A DNA stretch of 64,000 nucleotides, taken from positions 682,001-746,000 of the forward strand of contig CAVWNY010000008.1 of assembly GCA_963756545.1 (NCBI GenBank). Direction: 5' to 3'. How positions within the stretch are numbered: the stretch's first letter is position 1; every line of letters begins with the position of its first letter. Positions 54,290 to 63,300 of this stretch are shown piece after piece. The notes beneath the pieces were generated by a model that was given only the letters and a program-made list of their open reading frames with translations, was not told the origin of the DNA and made no database searches. The DNA comes from DATFDN01 sp963756545 (lineage in GTDB: Bacteria; Pseudomonadota; Alphaproteobacteria; Acetobacterales; Acetobacteraceae). Both the position numbers and the translations under genes were made by a program.

Positions 54290-54537
54290 TTAAAGCCGAG
54301 TAATGGCGAGATATGGAATCTCGGCACAAGCGGGGTAGGAGGCGGAGTTCAGCCGCATAACACCTGATTATGGAAAATTGGGCGCAGGGTGGAATGCTCG
54401 GCCGTTCCGCCGGTTGGCGGAAGTCAATGACCGCTTTTCAAATACGGACATTCGAGATCAGACACGACTCGCCCGCCGGGGCCTTGCCTGGACCGGGGGC
54501 ATGGCGTGACACTCGGGCGAGAGATCGGAGAACCCCG

Positions 54538-55581
54538 ATGAACGACACCATCGCCTCCCGGCCCGCCGAACGCCAGGCGTTCTACGACCGGATCGCCGCC
54601 CAGAACCTCGCCCCGCTGTGGGAGAGCCTGCACCAGCTCGTCACCCGCGCCCCCGGCACCCCCGCCATCCCGGCCCACTGGGACTACGACGACGTGGTGC
54701 GCCCGCATCTGATGGAAGCCGCCGGCCTCATCACCGCCAAGGAGGCGGAGCGGCGGGTGCTGATCCTCAAGAACCCCGGCCTCGACGGGCAGGCCGCGAT
54801 CACGCAGACGCTGTTCTCCGGCCTGCAGCTCATCATGCCGGGCGAGGTCGCGCCGGCGCACCGGCACACGCAATCGGCGCTGCGCTTCATCATCGAGGGT
54901 CACGGCGCCTATACGGCCGTCGAGGGCGAGCGAACGCTGATGGAGCCGGGCGACTTCGTCATCACGCCCTCCTGGACCTGGCACGACCACGGCAACGAGA
55001 CAACCCAGCCGATGGTGTGGCTGGACGGCCTCGACATCCCGATCGTGCGCTTCCTCGGCGCGGGCTTCGCCGAGCCGTCCAACGCCGAGAGCCAGGCCGA
55101 GAGCCGCCCGCCGGGCGACAGCCTGGCGCGCTACGGCTGCAACATGCTGCCGGTGGACTATCGACCGCGCACGCTGAGTTCGCCCGTGTTCAGCTATCCC
55201 TACGCCCGCTCGCGCGAGGCGCTGGCGGCACTCGCCCGCGCGGGCGACCCGGATGCGTGCCACGGCCACAAGATGCGCTACGTGAACCCCGCAACCGGCG
55301 AGCACGCGATGCCGACGATCGGCGCCTTCCTCCAGCTTCTGCCCGCCGGGTTCGACACGGCGGAGTACCGCTCGACCGACGGAACCGTGTACGTCGCCGT
55401 CGAGGGCGAGGGCGAGACGGTGGTGGGCGACACGGTGATGCGATGGAAGCCGCGCGACATCTTCGTGGTCCCCGGCTGGCTGCGCCATCGGCATCGCCCG
55501 GCGCGGGAATCCGTGCTGTTCAGCTTTTCCGATCGCCCCGTGCAGGAGAAGCTAGGGCTGTGGCGGGAGGAGCGCGGGTAG
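54538..55581 (+). CDS. Gentisate 1,2-dioxygenase
   Basis: A 347-residue bicupin ring-cleavage enzyme. The N-terminal cupin has the iron ligands in APAHRHTQSALRFIIEG and WHDHGNE; the C-terminal cupin (about 265-345) has VAVEGEGETVVGD and VPGWLRHRH. It opens gentisate to maleylpyruvate with ferrous iron. The length and both cupins match the family. GGAG lies 7 bases before the ATG. No maleylpyruvate isomerase or hydrolase is adjacent, so the pathway is not clustered here. It lies just right of the IS5 element. Confidence 0.92.
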   Translation: MNDTIASRPAERQAFYDRIAAQNLAPLWESLHQLVTRAPGTPAIPAHWDYDDVVRPHLMEAAGLITAKEAERRVLILKNPGLDGQAAITQTLFSGLQLIMPGEVAPAHRHTQSALRFIIEGHGAYTAVEGERTLMEPGDFVITPSWTWHDHGNETTQPMVWLDGLDIPIVRFLGAGFAEPSNAESQAESRPPGDSLARYGCNMLPVDYRPRTLSSPVFSYPYARSREALAALARAGDPDACHGHKMRYVNPATGEHAMPTIGAFLQLLPAGFDTAEYRSTDGTVYVAVEGEGETVVGDTVMRWKPRDIFVVPGWLRHRHRPARESVLFSFSDRPVQEKLGLWREERG

Positions 55582-55611
55582 CCGTCTCTCCGTCCGGGTG
55601 ACAAGAAACCG

Positions 55612-56079
55612 TCACCCCACGCCCCAGGCGCCCGCGACGACGCCTCCGATCGTGACGAGGCTCAGCGCGAGCAGCACCCGATGCAGCGTCTCGATCAGCC
55701 GCCAGGTCGCCTCCGGCTCCGCCACCGCGCGGCGGGCGAGGAGGCGGCTCAGAACGAACGGCTCGATCACGAACAGCATCAGCGTGAACACGAGCCAGAC
55801 CAGCACCATCGCGTGCATCCACCAGAAGCGCGCGACGGTGAAACGGTCCCAGAGGTCGAGACGCCACAGCATCCAGAGCCCGCTCGCCGCGGTGACGAGG
55901 ACGGCCAGCCGCGCCTGCGGGGCGAAGCGGTGCTCGATCAGGCGGAACAGCTCGAACCGCTCCCGGCCCGCCCGCGCGCGGCGAATGGCCGGCAGCAGCA
56001 CGGTCGTCACCATGCCGACGCCGCCGATCCACAACACGACGGCGAGGACATGCAGCGCACGCGCGATCCCGACATCCAT
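55612..56079 (-). CDS. CopD/DUF2269-like membrane protein
   Basis: A 155-residue protein with four predicted membrane helices. It begins with ALHVLAVVLWIGGVGMVTTVLLPAI, the helix pattern with a conserved His found in CopD-like and other small haem- or copper-associated membrane proteins; a further His is in WWMHAMVLVW and another in ETLHRVLL. It starts 15 bases after the Ric stop on the same strand, so it is probably made with the nitrosative-stress protein. Function is unknown; haem binding is possible given the histidines in helices. Confidence 0.7.
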   Translation of the reverse strand: MDVGIARALHVLAVVLWIGGVGMVTTVLLPAIRRARAGRERFELFRLIEHRFAPQARLAVLVTAASGLWMLWRLDLWDRFTVARFWWMHAMVLVWLVFTLMLFVIEPFVLSRLLARRAVAEPEATWRLIETLHRVLLALSLVTIGGVVAGAWGVG

Positions 56080-56094
56080 CACCGCACGAACGCC

Positions 56095-56766
56095 TCAGCC
56101 GGCGAAGCGCGGAAACAGGACGTGGTTCTCGATGTGGACGTGTTCCATCAGGTCGTCGGCCAGCCGGCGGGCGCCGACATAGAGCGCGCGCCAGGTGGCG
56201 CAGGCTTCCACGGGCGCCGTGAAGTCGTCGGTCAGCGCCTCCAGCGCCCGCAGATGCGCGCCGTGGTCGTCATGCTCGGCCACCATCGCCGCGATCGGCG
56301 CGCCGATGGTCGCGTTTCCGCCACGGCGCATGAGCGGGAAGAGCACCAGTTCCTCCTTCTTCATGTGAACCTCAAGCTCCCCCTCCATGCGCGCGAGCAG
56401 GTCGGCGAGCCCGGCCGGAACCGCCGGGTTGGCGCGATGAACGGCTTCCACGCGGCGGGCGAGCTTGATCAGTTCGGGCAGGTCGCGACGGTGGACGCCG
56501 TGATAACGGGTCTCGATCAGGTCGATCAGCCCCTCCGTCGTCTCGGGCAGGCCGGTGTCGGTCTCGGCGAGGGCGTTCAGCTCGGCCACGATCTCGTCCA
56601 CCGGCAGCGCCTTCTCGGCCGCCGCCTCGCTCAGCGCCACCCGCCCGCCGCAGCAGAAATCGAGCTTGCGGCGGCGGAACACGGCGGTCGCGCCCGGCAG
56701 GGTGGTGGCGATGTCGGACAGGGTGCGGGTTTCCAAGCCGGGGGCCATCGTGGCGGTCTCGCTCAT
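56095..56766 (-). CDS. Iron-sulfur cluster repair di-iron protein (Ric/YtfE/ScdA)
   Basis: A 223-residue protein. The N-terminal ScdA domain has VFRRRKLDFCCGG with two cysteines. The C-terminal hemerythrin-like domain has the di-iron ligands in RYHGVHRRDLPEL, EVHMKKEELVLFP, EHDDHG and EHVHIENHVLFPRF. It restores Fe-S clusters damaged by nitric oxide or oxidants. The ATG at 56764-56766 is followed by the ScdA domain. It is divergent from the NsrR-like regulator, with candidate operators between. Confidence 0.92.
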   Translation of the reverse strand: MSETATMAPGLETRTLSDIATTLPGATAVFRRRKLDFCCGGRVALSEAAAEKALPVDEIVAELNALAETDTGLPETTEGLIDLIETRYHGVHRRDLPELIKLARRVEAVHRANPAVPAGLADLLARMEGELEVHMKKEELVLFPLMRRGGNATIGAPIAAMVAEHDDHGAHLRALEALTDDFTAPVEACATWRALYVGARRLADDLMEHVHIENHVLFPRFAG

Positions 56767-56796
56767 GGCGTGTCTCCTGCGGTCCATAGTGGCGCC

Positions 56797-56847
56797 TTCA
56801 ATACCAGTATGCTGCGCTTGGAATCTGGTGCTGTCAATGCCAGTATG
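56797..56847. promoter_or_regulatory. Repeated candidate NsrR operator
   Basis: TCAATACCAGTATG (56798-56811) is repeated as TCAATGCCAGTATG (56834-56847), 13 of 14 bases identical and 36 bp apart centre to centre. Each contains a near-palindrome (ATACCAGTAT). They lie in the gap between the divergent ric and nsrR-like genes, and the right copy is 9 bases from the regulator's start. Confidence 0.6.
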
Positions 56848-56855
56848 TGGTCGCC

Positions 56856-57299
56856 ATGCGACTGCTCGCCTCCACTGACCTCGCCCTGCGGGTGCTCATG
56901 CGCCTCGCCCATCCCGGCGCGGACCGGCCCGTGAGCGTGGAGACGCTGGCGCGTGATCTGGGCGGGCAGTCGCGCAACCACCTCCACAAGATTGTCCAAG
57001 AACTGGCCGGCCTCGGCGTCGTCCGCACGGTGCGCGGCGCGCAAGGCGGCGTGCTGCTCGCGCGGCCGCCCGAAGCGGTGGCGCTCGGGCCGCTGGTGCG
57101 CGCGCTGGAGGCGGACCAGCCGCTGGTCGAGTGCTTCCGCGCGGACGGCGGCTGTTGCAACCTCAGCGCGTCCTGCCGCTTGCAAGGGTTTTTGGGCGGT
57201 GCGAAGGAGGCGTTCTATCTCGCGCTCGACACGCGCACCCTGGCCGATTGCCTGCCGATCATGTCACCCGGGATCGTCCGCGACGGCCTGCAGCACTAG
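56856..57299 (+). CDS. nsrR: Rrf2-family regulator, NsrR-like
   Basis: A 147-residue winged-helix regulator. The DNA-binding part is RLLASTDLALRVLMRLA, LARDLGGQSRNHLHKIVQELAGLG and VRTVRGAQGGVLLARP. The cluster-binding loop has cysteines in ECFRADGGCCNLSASCRLQG, the NsrR spacing for a [4Fe-4S] or [2Fe-2S] cluster that nitric oxide destroys. Loss of the cluster would free ric. The ATG at 56856 gives the family start. Its end overlaps the convergent VOC gene by 36 bases. Confidence 0.88.
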   Translation: MRLLASTDLALRVLMRLAHPGADRPVSVETLARDLGGQSRNHLHKIVQELAGLGVVRTVRGAQGGVLLARPPEAVALGPLVRALEADQPLVECFRADGGCCNLSASCRLQGFLGGAKEAFYLALDTRTLADCLPIMSPGIVRDGLQH

Positions 57300-58095
57300 G
57301 CTGTGTCCGTCCGGATCGCGCAGCCTCCGCGCCGCCGGGCGGTCCGGGTCGTCCGTTTCTAGGACCATGCGCGTCGTCGCCACGTCGTGGCTCAGCAGCT
57401 TCCGTGCCGGCTGGCCCCGGGGCGCGCGGTAGCGGAGCAGTTCCAGATGCGGCGGCGCCGCGCCTGGGAGCGCGAGCGCCGTTACCTCCACCAACGGACC
57501 GTACAGCGCGTCGAGCCGCTCCTGTTCCAGCCCACGATTGAGCGTCCGGGCGGTGACGGCAAATCCAAGCCGCTCGTAATAGTGGACGCTCGCCTCGGTG
57601 TCGGCGACGACGATCGCGGTGTGGTCGATGCCGAGGCAGGTGTCCGCCGCCGCGATGCTTTTCCAGGCGGGCGGAACCTGACCGGGCGGAAACTCCAGCA
57701 ATTCCAGCGGATGACCCTCGGGGTCGCGGAACTTGAAAGCGGTGACCCCGCCGGAGGAGGCCGGCAGGCGCGCCGGCCCGCCGAAGGAGATCGGAGCCCA
57801 GCCTGTGCGCGCTCGCAGCCGGTCGTACGCCGCGCGCATGTCGGCGACGACGATGGCGAAATGCTGGAACCAGGGATCGTTGCTGGCGCTGTCGGGCGGG
57901 TAGGGGGCGCATGGCCGGGCGGGGGCGAGCAGTTCCACCGTCTGCCGCCCGAGACGCAGGATCGTGGCCCGCTCGTCCAGTCCGCGTTCCTCGCGGCCCG
58001 CGCACGCGAAGCCGAGCGCGTCGCGGTAGAACGCCGCCGTCGAACTCGGCATCGGCCACCACCAGGCTGAGCCGGGCGAGACGTTGCGCGGTCAC
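57264..58095 (-). pseudogene. VOC-family (glyoxalase-like) protein, single frameshift
   Basis: A protein of about 276 residues. It starts with GTG at 58095, overlapping the SMP-30 stop (GTGA), and reads TAQRLARLSLVVADAE; the frame then shifts at 58043-58044 into STAAFYRDALGFACAG and stays open to 57264. Two beta-alpha-beta-beta-beta modules follow with metal-type residues in FQHFAIVVADM, FRDPEGHPLELLEFP, GIDHTAIVVADTEASVHYYERLGF and the C-terminal DPDGHSLVLQ. Removing one T turns GAGTTCGAC into GAGTCGAC and joins the frames. It could be an extradiol-type dioxygenase or glyoxalase relative. Confidence 0.8.
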
Positions 58096-58997
58096 GGAAA
58101 CTGCGTCCCGCGCCGGTTGAGGAAGATCGCGTACAGCGTGTGCGAGCCGCCGATGAACAGGCGGTTCTTCATGAGGCCGCCGAAAGCCACGTTGGAAACC
58201 GTATGCGGCACCAGAATTTTGCCGAGCAGCTTGCCGTCCGGGCCGATGCAATGCACCCCGTCGGCGGCGCTGGACCAGAGATTGCCGTCCTCATCGACCC
58301 GAAAGCCGTCGGCATATCCCGGCGCGATCTTGTGGAACACCTCGCCGCCGGAGAGCTGCCGACCGTCGGCGGACACGTCGAAGGCGCGGATGCACTGACG
58401 GGGATTTTCCGCCGTCTGATCGCCCGTTTCGGCGACATAGAGCCGCCTCTCGTCGGGCGAGAAGGCCAGCCCGTTCGGCCCGTCGAAGTCGCCCGCCACT
58501 ACACGCATGTCGCCCGTGTCGGGGTCGAACCGATAGAGCGCGGGCGGCTGCTCGGATTCTTGCCGGCCGCCCTCGTAGTCGTTCTGGATGCCATAGAGCG
58601 GGTCGGAGAACCAGATCGTGCCGTCCGACTTCACCACCACGTCGTTCGGCGCGTTCAGCCGCTTGCCCTCGTGATGTGCGACCAGCGTGGTCACAAGCCC
58701 GTTGAGTTCCGTGCGGTACAGACAACGCCCGTGATGGGAGCAGGCGATCAGCCGTCCCTGCCGGTCGCGGGTCTGGCCGTTGGCGTAATCCGACGGCGCG
58801 CGCCAGACCGAGACGCCGGTCGCCTCGTCCCAGCGCATGGTGCGGTTGCGCGGCAGGTCCTGGAACAGCAGGCAATTCGCGTCGCCGATCCAGACCGGGC
58901 CTTCGATCCAGCGGAAGCCCGACGCAAGCGCCTCCAACGGCGCATTGGCGAGGATGTAGTGGGCGAACCGCCGGTCGTAAATCTCGAACGCATCCAT
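58092..58997 (-). CDS. SMP-30/gluconolactonase-type beta-propeller
   Basis: A 301-residue six-bladed propeller. Typical strands with metal-binding acids are GFRWIEGPVWIGD (Glu), LNAPNDVVVKSDGTIWFSDPLYG (Asn/Asp), GDFDGPNGLAFSPDERRLYVAET (Asn) and PGYADGFRVDEDGNLW (Asp). This is the pattern of SMP-30/Cnr lactonases that hydrolyse sugar lactones. The ATG at 58995-58997 has GAGAG upstream. It is first of a leftward pair with the VOC gene and is divergent from the RND operon. Confidence 0.9.
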   Translation of the reverse strand: MDAFEIYDRRFAHYILANAPLEALASGFRWIEGPVWIGDANCLLFQDLPRNRTMRWDEATGVSVWRAPSDYANGQTRDRQGRLIACSHHGRCLYRTELNGLVTTLVAHHEGKRLNAPNDVVVKSDGTIWFSDPLYGIQNDYEGGRQESEQPPALYRFDPDTGDMRVVAGDFDGPNGLAFSPDERRLYVAETGDQTAENPRQCIRAFDVSADGRQLSGGEVFHKIAPGYADGFRVDEDGNLWSSAADGVHCIGPDGKLLGKILVPHTVSNVAFGGLMKNRLFIGGSHTLYAIFLNRRGTQFP

Positions 58998-59027
58998 GAC
59001 GGCTTTTCTCTCACGACTGTCAGGGGT

Positions 59028-59087
59028 TGACCCGGGCATCCAGCGGAAGTTCTTGCAGGCGGGCAAGTCCGCTGGATTGCCGGATCA
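59028..59087. repeat. Imperfect palindromic intergenic element
   Basis: TGACCCGGGCATCCAGCGGA (59028-59047) and TCCGCTGGATTGCCGGATCA (59068-59087) form a 20-bp inverted repeat, 17 of 20 paired, with the inner 10 bp perfect. It resembles the arm sequences of the element at 12971-13067 (TCCGGCAA and GCCCGG cores) and may be of the same family. Confidence 0.55.
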
Positions 59088-59226
59088 CCCCCCGGATCCT
59101 TGCCGTCCGCCGACGATCCGGACCGCCGCGTTACATTATGTAGCTTGTCTATCACATGCATTGCCCCCCTTATCGGTCTGCGCCTCGGTGTCGAGCGCGG
59201 GTCCGGGAGTTCTCAATGCGGTCGCC

Positions 59227-60360
59227 ATGAAGAAGCTTCGCCTCATCGGCCTGGCCGTGATCCTTCTGGCCGCCGGGGTCGGCGGCTGGCGTGCGACCGG
59301 CCGGCGCACCGTCCACGCCGCCGTCCCGATCGAGCCTCCCACCGTGCCCGTGACCGCAGGCCTCGCCAAGGCGGAGAACGTTCCGATCTTCGCCCAGGGC
59401 CTCGGCACCGTTCAGACCATCAGCACGGTCAACGTGAAGTCCCGGATCGACGGCGAGATCGAGAAGGTTTTCTTCACCGAGGGCCAGGAGGTCAAGCAGA
59501 ACGATCCGCTCTTCCTGATCGACCCCCGCCCGTATACGGCGGCGCTCGACCAGGCGCAGGCCAACAGCGAAAAGGATCAGGCGCAGCTCCAGGGCGCCCA
59601 GCTCGACCTCGATCGCTACGGCAAGCTGGTCGGATCCGGCTATCAGACCCGGCAGAGCTACGACGACGAGAAGGCCACCGTCGCCCAGCTGCACGCCGCG
59701 GTGAAGGCCGATCAGGCCGCGATCCAGACCGCCAAGCTCAACCTCCAGTACGCGGTGATCCGCGCCCCGATCACCGGGCGCACCGGCAAGCTGATGGTCG
59801 ATCAGGGCAACCTCGTTCAGGCGAGCGCCGGCACCACCCTGGTGAGCGTCACGCAGATCAAGCCGATCTACGTGAATTTCCCCCTCCCACAGACCCTGCT
59901 CGATCAGATCAGGCAGGCGCAGGCCAAGCACCCGCTCGAAACCGAGGCGTACACCGGGGACACGAATGCCCGCCTTGCCCAAGGCCAGCTTAGCTTCATC
60001 GACAACCACGTGGACACCACCACGGCGACGATCGGCCTCGAAGCCACCTTTCCGAACGCCGATGAACGGCTCTGGCCCGGCGAATTCGTCACGGTGCGCC
60101 TGATCCTCGGCACGCGCCCCGACGCCGTCACGGTGCCGGCGCAGACGGTGATGACCGGGGCCAGCGGGGACTATGCCTACGTCATCAAGCCGAACGACAC
60201 GGTGGAGCGGCGCGAGGTCACGGTGCTCGCCCGTCAGGACGGGATCGCGGTCATCGGCAAGGGCCTCGCGGCTGGCGAGAAGGTGGTCACCGCCGGCCAG
60301 TATCGCCTCGTCGACAAGATGCGGGTGAAGATTGACACCGCGCCCCAGCCGGCGAGCTGA
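59227..60360 (+). CDS. RND efflux periplasmic adaptor
   Basis: A 377-residue membrane-fusion protein. An N-terminal anchor helix is followed by the lipoyl part (QGLGTVQTISTVNVKSRIDGEIEKVFFTEGQEVKQNDPLF), a coiled-coil hairpin (about 95-170), the VIRAPITGRTGKL strand, and the beta-barrel and membrane-proximal domain near the C-terminus. It links the inner-membrane pump to an outer channel. The ATG at 59227 gives the anchor. The pump gene follows 18 bases later. The outer duct may be the NodT-like protein at 3.2 kb; this is only inference. Confidence 0.93.
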   Translation: MKKLRLIGLAVILLAAGVGGWRATGRRTVHAAVPIEPPTVPVTAGLAKAENVPIFAQGLGTVQTISTVNVKSRIDGEIEKVFFTEGQEVKQNDPLFLIDPRPYTAALDQAQANSEKDQAQLQGAQLDLDRYGKLVGSGYQTRQSYDDEKATVAQLHAAVKADQAAIQTAKLNLQYAVIRAPITGRTGKLMVDQGNLVQASAGTTLVSVTQIKPIYVNFPLPQTLLDQIRQAQAKHPLETEAYTGDTNARLAQGQLSFIDNHVDTTTATIGLEATFPNADERLWPGEFVTVRLILGTRPDAVTVPAQTVMTGASGDYAYVIKPNDTVERREVTVLARQDGIAVIGKGLAAGEKVVTAGQYRLVDKMRVKIDTAPQPAS

Positions 60361-60378
60361 GGCCCGTGAGCTGAGGCA

Positions 60379-63300
60379 ATGAACATCTCGTCGGGCTTCA
60401 TCCGCCGCCCCATCGCGACCACGCTGCTGATGGCCGGCCTTCTCATCTTCGGGATCGCCAGCTACGCCCTGCTGCCGGTCGCGGCGCTCCCGAACGTCGA
60501 TTTTCCGACGATCTCGGTCACCGCCCAGCTTCCCGGCGCCAGCCCGGACATCATGGCCTCGTCGGTAGCGACGCCGCTCGAGCAGCAATTCGCCTCGATC
60601 CCCGGCCTCGATTCGATGTCCTCGACGAGCGGGCTTGGAACCACTTCGATCACGCTGCAATTCGACCTCAGCCGCGATATCGACGGCGCGGCGGGCGACG
60701 TGCAGGCGGCCATCAACGCGGCCGGCGGGCTGCTGCCCAAGAACCTGCCAGCCCCGCCGACTTACAGGAAGACCAACCCGGCGGACCGGGCGATCCTGAT
60801 CTACGCCGTCACGTCCGACGCCATGCCGATCCAGGACGTCGACCAGTACGCCTACAACGTGCTCGCCGAATCGCTCTCGCGGATTCCCGGGGTCTCGCAG
60901 GTCGATATCGCGGGCCAGCAGACGCCGGCGGTGCATGTGCAGGTCAACCCGGACGCGCTCGCCGCGCGCGGAATCGGCCTAGATGCCGTCCGCACCGCCC
61001 TCGTCGGCGCCACCACCGACCAGCCAAAGGGCAACCTCGAAGGCAAGAGCCAGGAATTCGCGCTCGACACCAACGACCAGTTGTTCGACGCCAATGCGTT
61101 CCGTCACGTCATCATCGCCTACCGCAACGGCGCCCCGGTCGAGGTCAAGAATATCGGCGACGTCGTCAGCTCGTCGGCGAACCCGCGCACCGGCGCCTGG
61201 TACGGCACCAAGCGAACCGAGCTGCTGCTCATCAGGCGCGCGGCGGGCGCCAACACCATCGCGGTGGTGGACCAGATCAAGGCGACGTTGCCGCGGCTTG
61301 AGGCCTCGATCCCGGGCTCGGTCCACGTCAGCCTGGTGTCCGACCGCTCGCTCACGATCCAGGCCTCGGTGAAGGACGTGGAGTTCACGCTTTCGATCAC
61401 CATCGGGCTCGTGGTGCTGGTGATCTTCCTGTTCCTGCGCACCGCCTGGGCGACGATCATTCCCAGCGTGACGGTACCGCTGGCGCTCGTGATTACCGCC
61501 GGCGTGATGTACATGCTTGGCTACAATCTCGACAACCTCTCGCTCATGGCGCTGACGATCTCGGTCGGCTTCGTCGTGGACGATGCGATCGTGATGATCG
61601 AGAACATCGTCCGCTATCTCGAGCAGGGGATGTCGCCGTTCCAGGCGGCGATCAAGGGCGCCGGTCAGATCGGCTTCACCATCGTCTCGATCACCTTCTC
61701 CCTCATCGCGGTGTTCATCCCGCTGCTGTTCATGGGCGGCATCATCGGCCGCCTGTTCCGCGAATTCGCCGTTACCGTCACCATCGCCGTCGTCGCCTCG
61801 GCCTTCATCTCGCTCACCCTCACGCCGATGATGTGCGCGCGCTTTCTGTCGCGGGAAAGCGAGCATTCGAAGGGCCGCTTCAACCGCGGCGCGGAAGCCT
61901 TCTTTGCCTGGCTGGTCGGCGGCTATGACCGCGGCCTGAAATGGGTGTTCCGCCATCAGCCGCTTATGCTCGTCCTGACGCTCGGCCTCATCGTTCTCAC
62001 GGGCGTGCTCTATGTGGAGATCCCGAAGGGTTTCATCCCCGAGCAGGACACCGGCTTCATCTTCGGCGAGGCCGACGCCCGCCAGGACATCTCGTTCGCC
62101 GCAATGTCGGGGCTGGAGCGGCAATTCGCCTCCATCATCCTCAAGGATCCGGCGGTGCAGGGGGTCGTCGGCTTCGCCGGCGCGACCGGCGGCAACCCCA
62201 GCGAGAACACCGCGCGGATGTTCATCCAGCTCAAGCCGTTCGATCAGCGCGACCCGGTGCGGAAGGTGATGGCGCGCCTGCGTCCCGAGGTCGCCCAGGT
62301 GCAGGGCGCGAAGTTCTACATGCAGCCCGGTCAGGACGTGACCATCGGCGGCCGGCTGGAGCAGGCGCAGTATCAGTACACGCTCACCGATAACAACGAC
62401 GCGGAGCTGAACCACTGGGCGCCGATCCTGCTCCAGAAGATGCAGCATATGCCGCAGCTCAGCGACGTCGCCTCCGACCAGCAGATCGCCTCGCCGCACC
62501 TCGCGCTGACCATCGACCGCGACACCGCCTCGCGCCTCGGCCTCTCGCTCGGCGCCATCGACCAGACGCTCTACGACGCCTTCGGTCAGGAACAGGTCAC
62601 CACGATCTACACCGACACCTCCCAGCACAAGGTCATCCTGGAGGTGCAGCCCAAGTTCCAGGACGACCCAGCGGCGCTGTCGCACATCTACGTCGCCAGC
62701 CCCTCCGGCGCGGAGGTGCCCCTGTCGGCGGTCGCGCGCGTGACCACCAAGGCCGAGCCGCTCACCGTCAACCATCAGGGCGTATTCCCCGCCGTCACGC
62801 TCTCCTACAATCTCGCGCCCGGCACCTCGATCGGCCAGGCGGTCGATGCGATCGACGCCGCCGAGGCGCAGCTCCACATGCCGCCCACCGTGCAGGGCGC
62901 CTTCGCGGGAACCGCGCAGGCGTTCCAGTCCTCGCTGTCCTCCACCCCGCTGCTCGTCGCCGCCGCGATCCTGGTGGTGTACATCGTGCTCGGGATGCTC
63001 TACGAGAGCTTCATCCACCCGATCACCATCCTGTCGGCCCTGCCGTCCGCCGGCGTCGGCGCGCTCATCATGCTGATGGCGACGGGCAACGATCTCAGCC
63101 TGGTGGCGCTGATCGGCATCATCTTGCTGATCGGCATCGTCAAGAAGAACGCGATCATGATGATCGACTTCGCGCTTGAGGCGGAGCGCAACGAGGACAA
63201 GAGCCCGCTCGCCGCCATCCACGAGGCCTGCCTGCTGCGCTTCCGCCCGATCATGATGACCACGATGTGCGCCCTGCTCGGCGGCCTGCCGCTGGCAATC

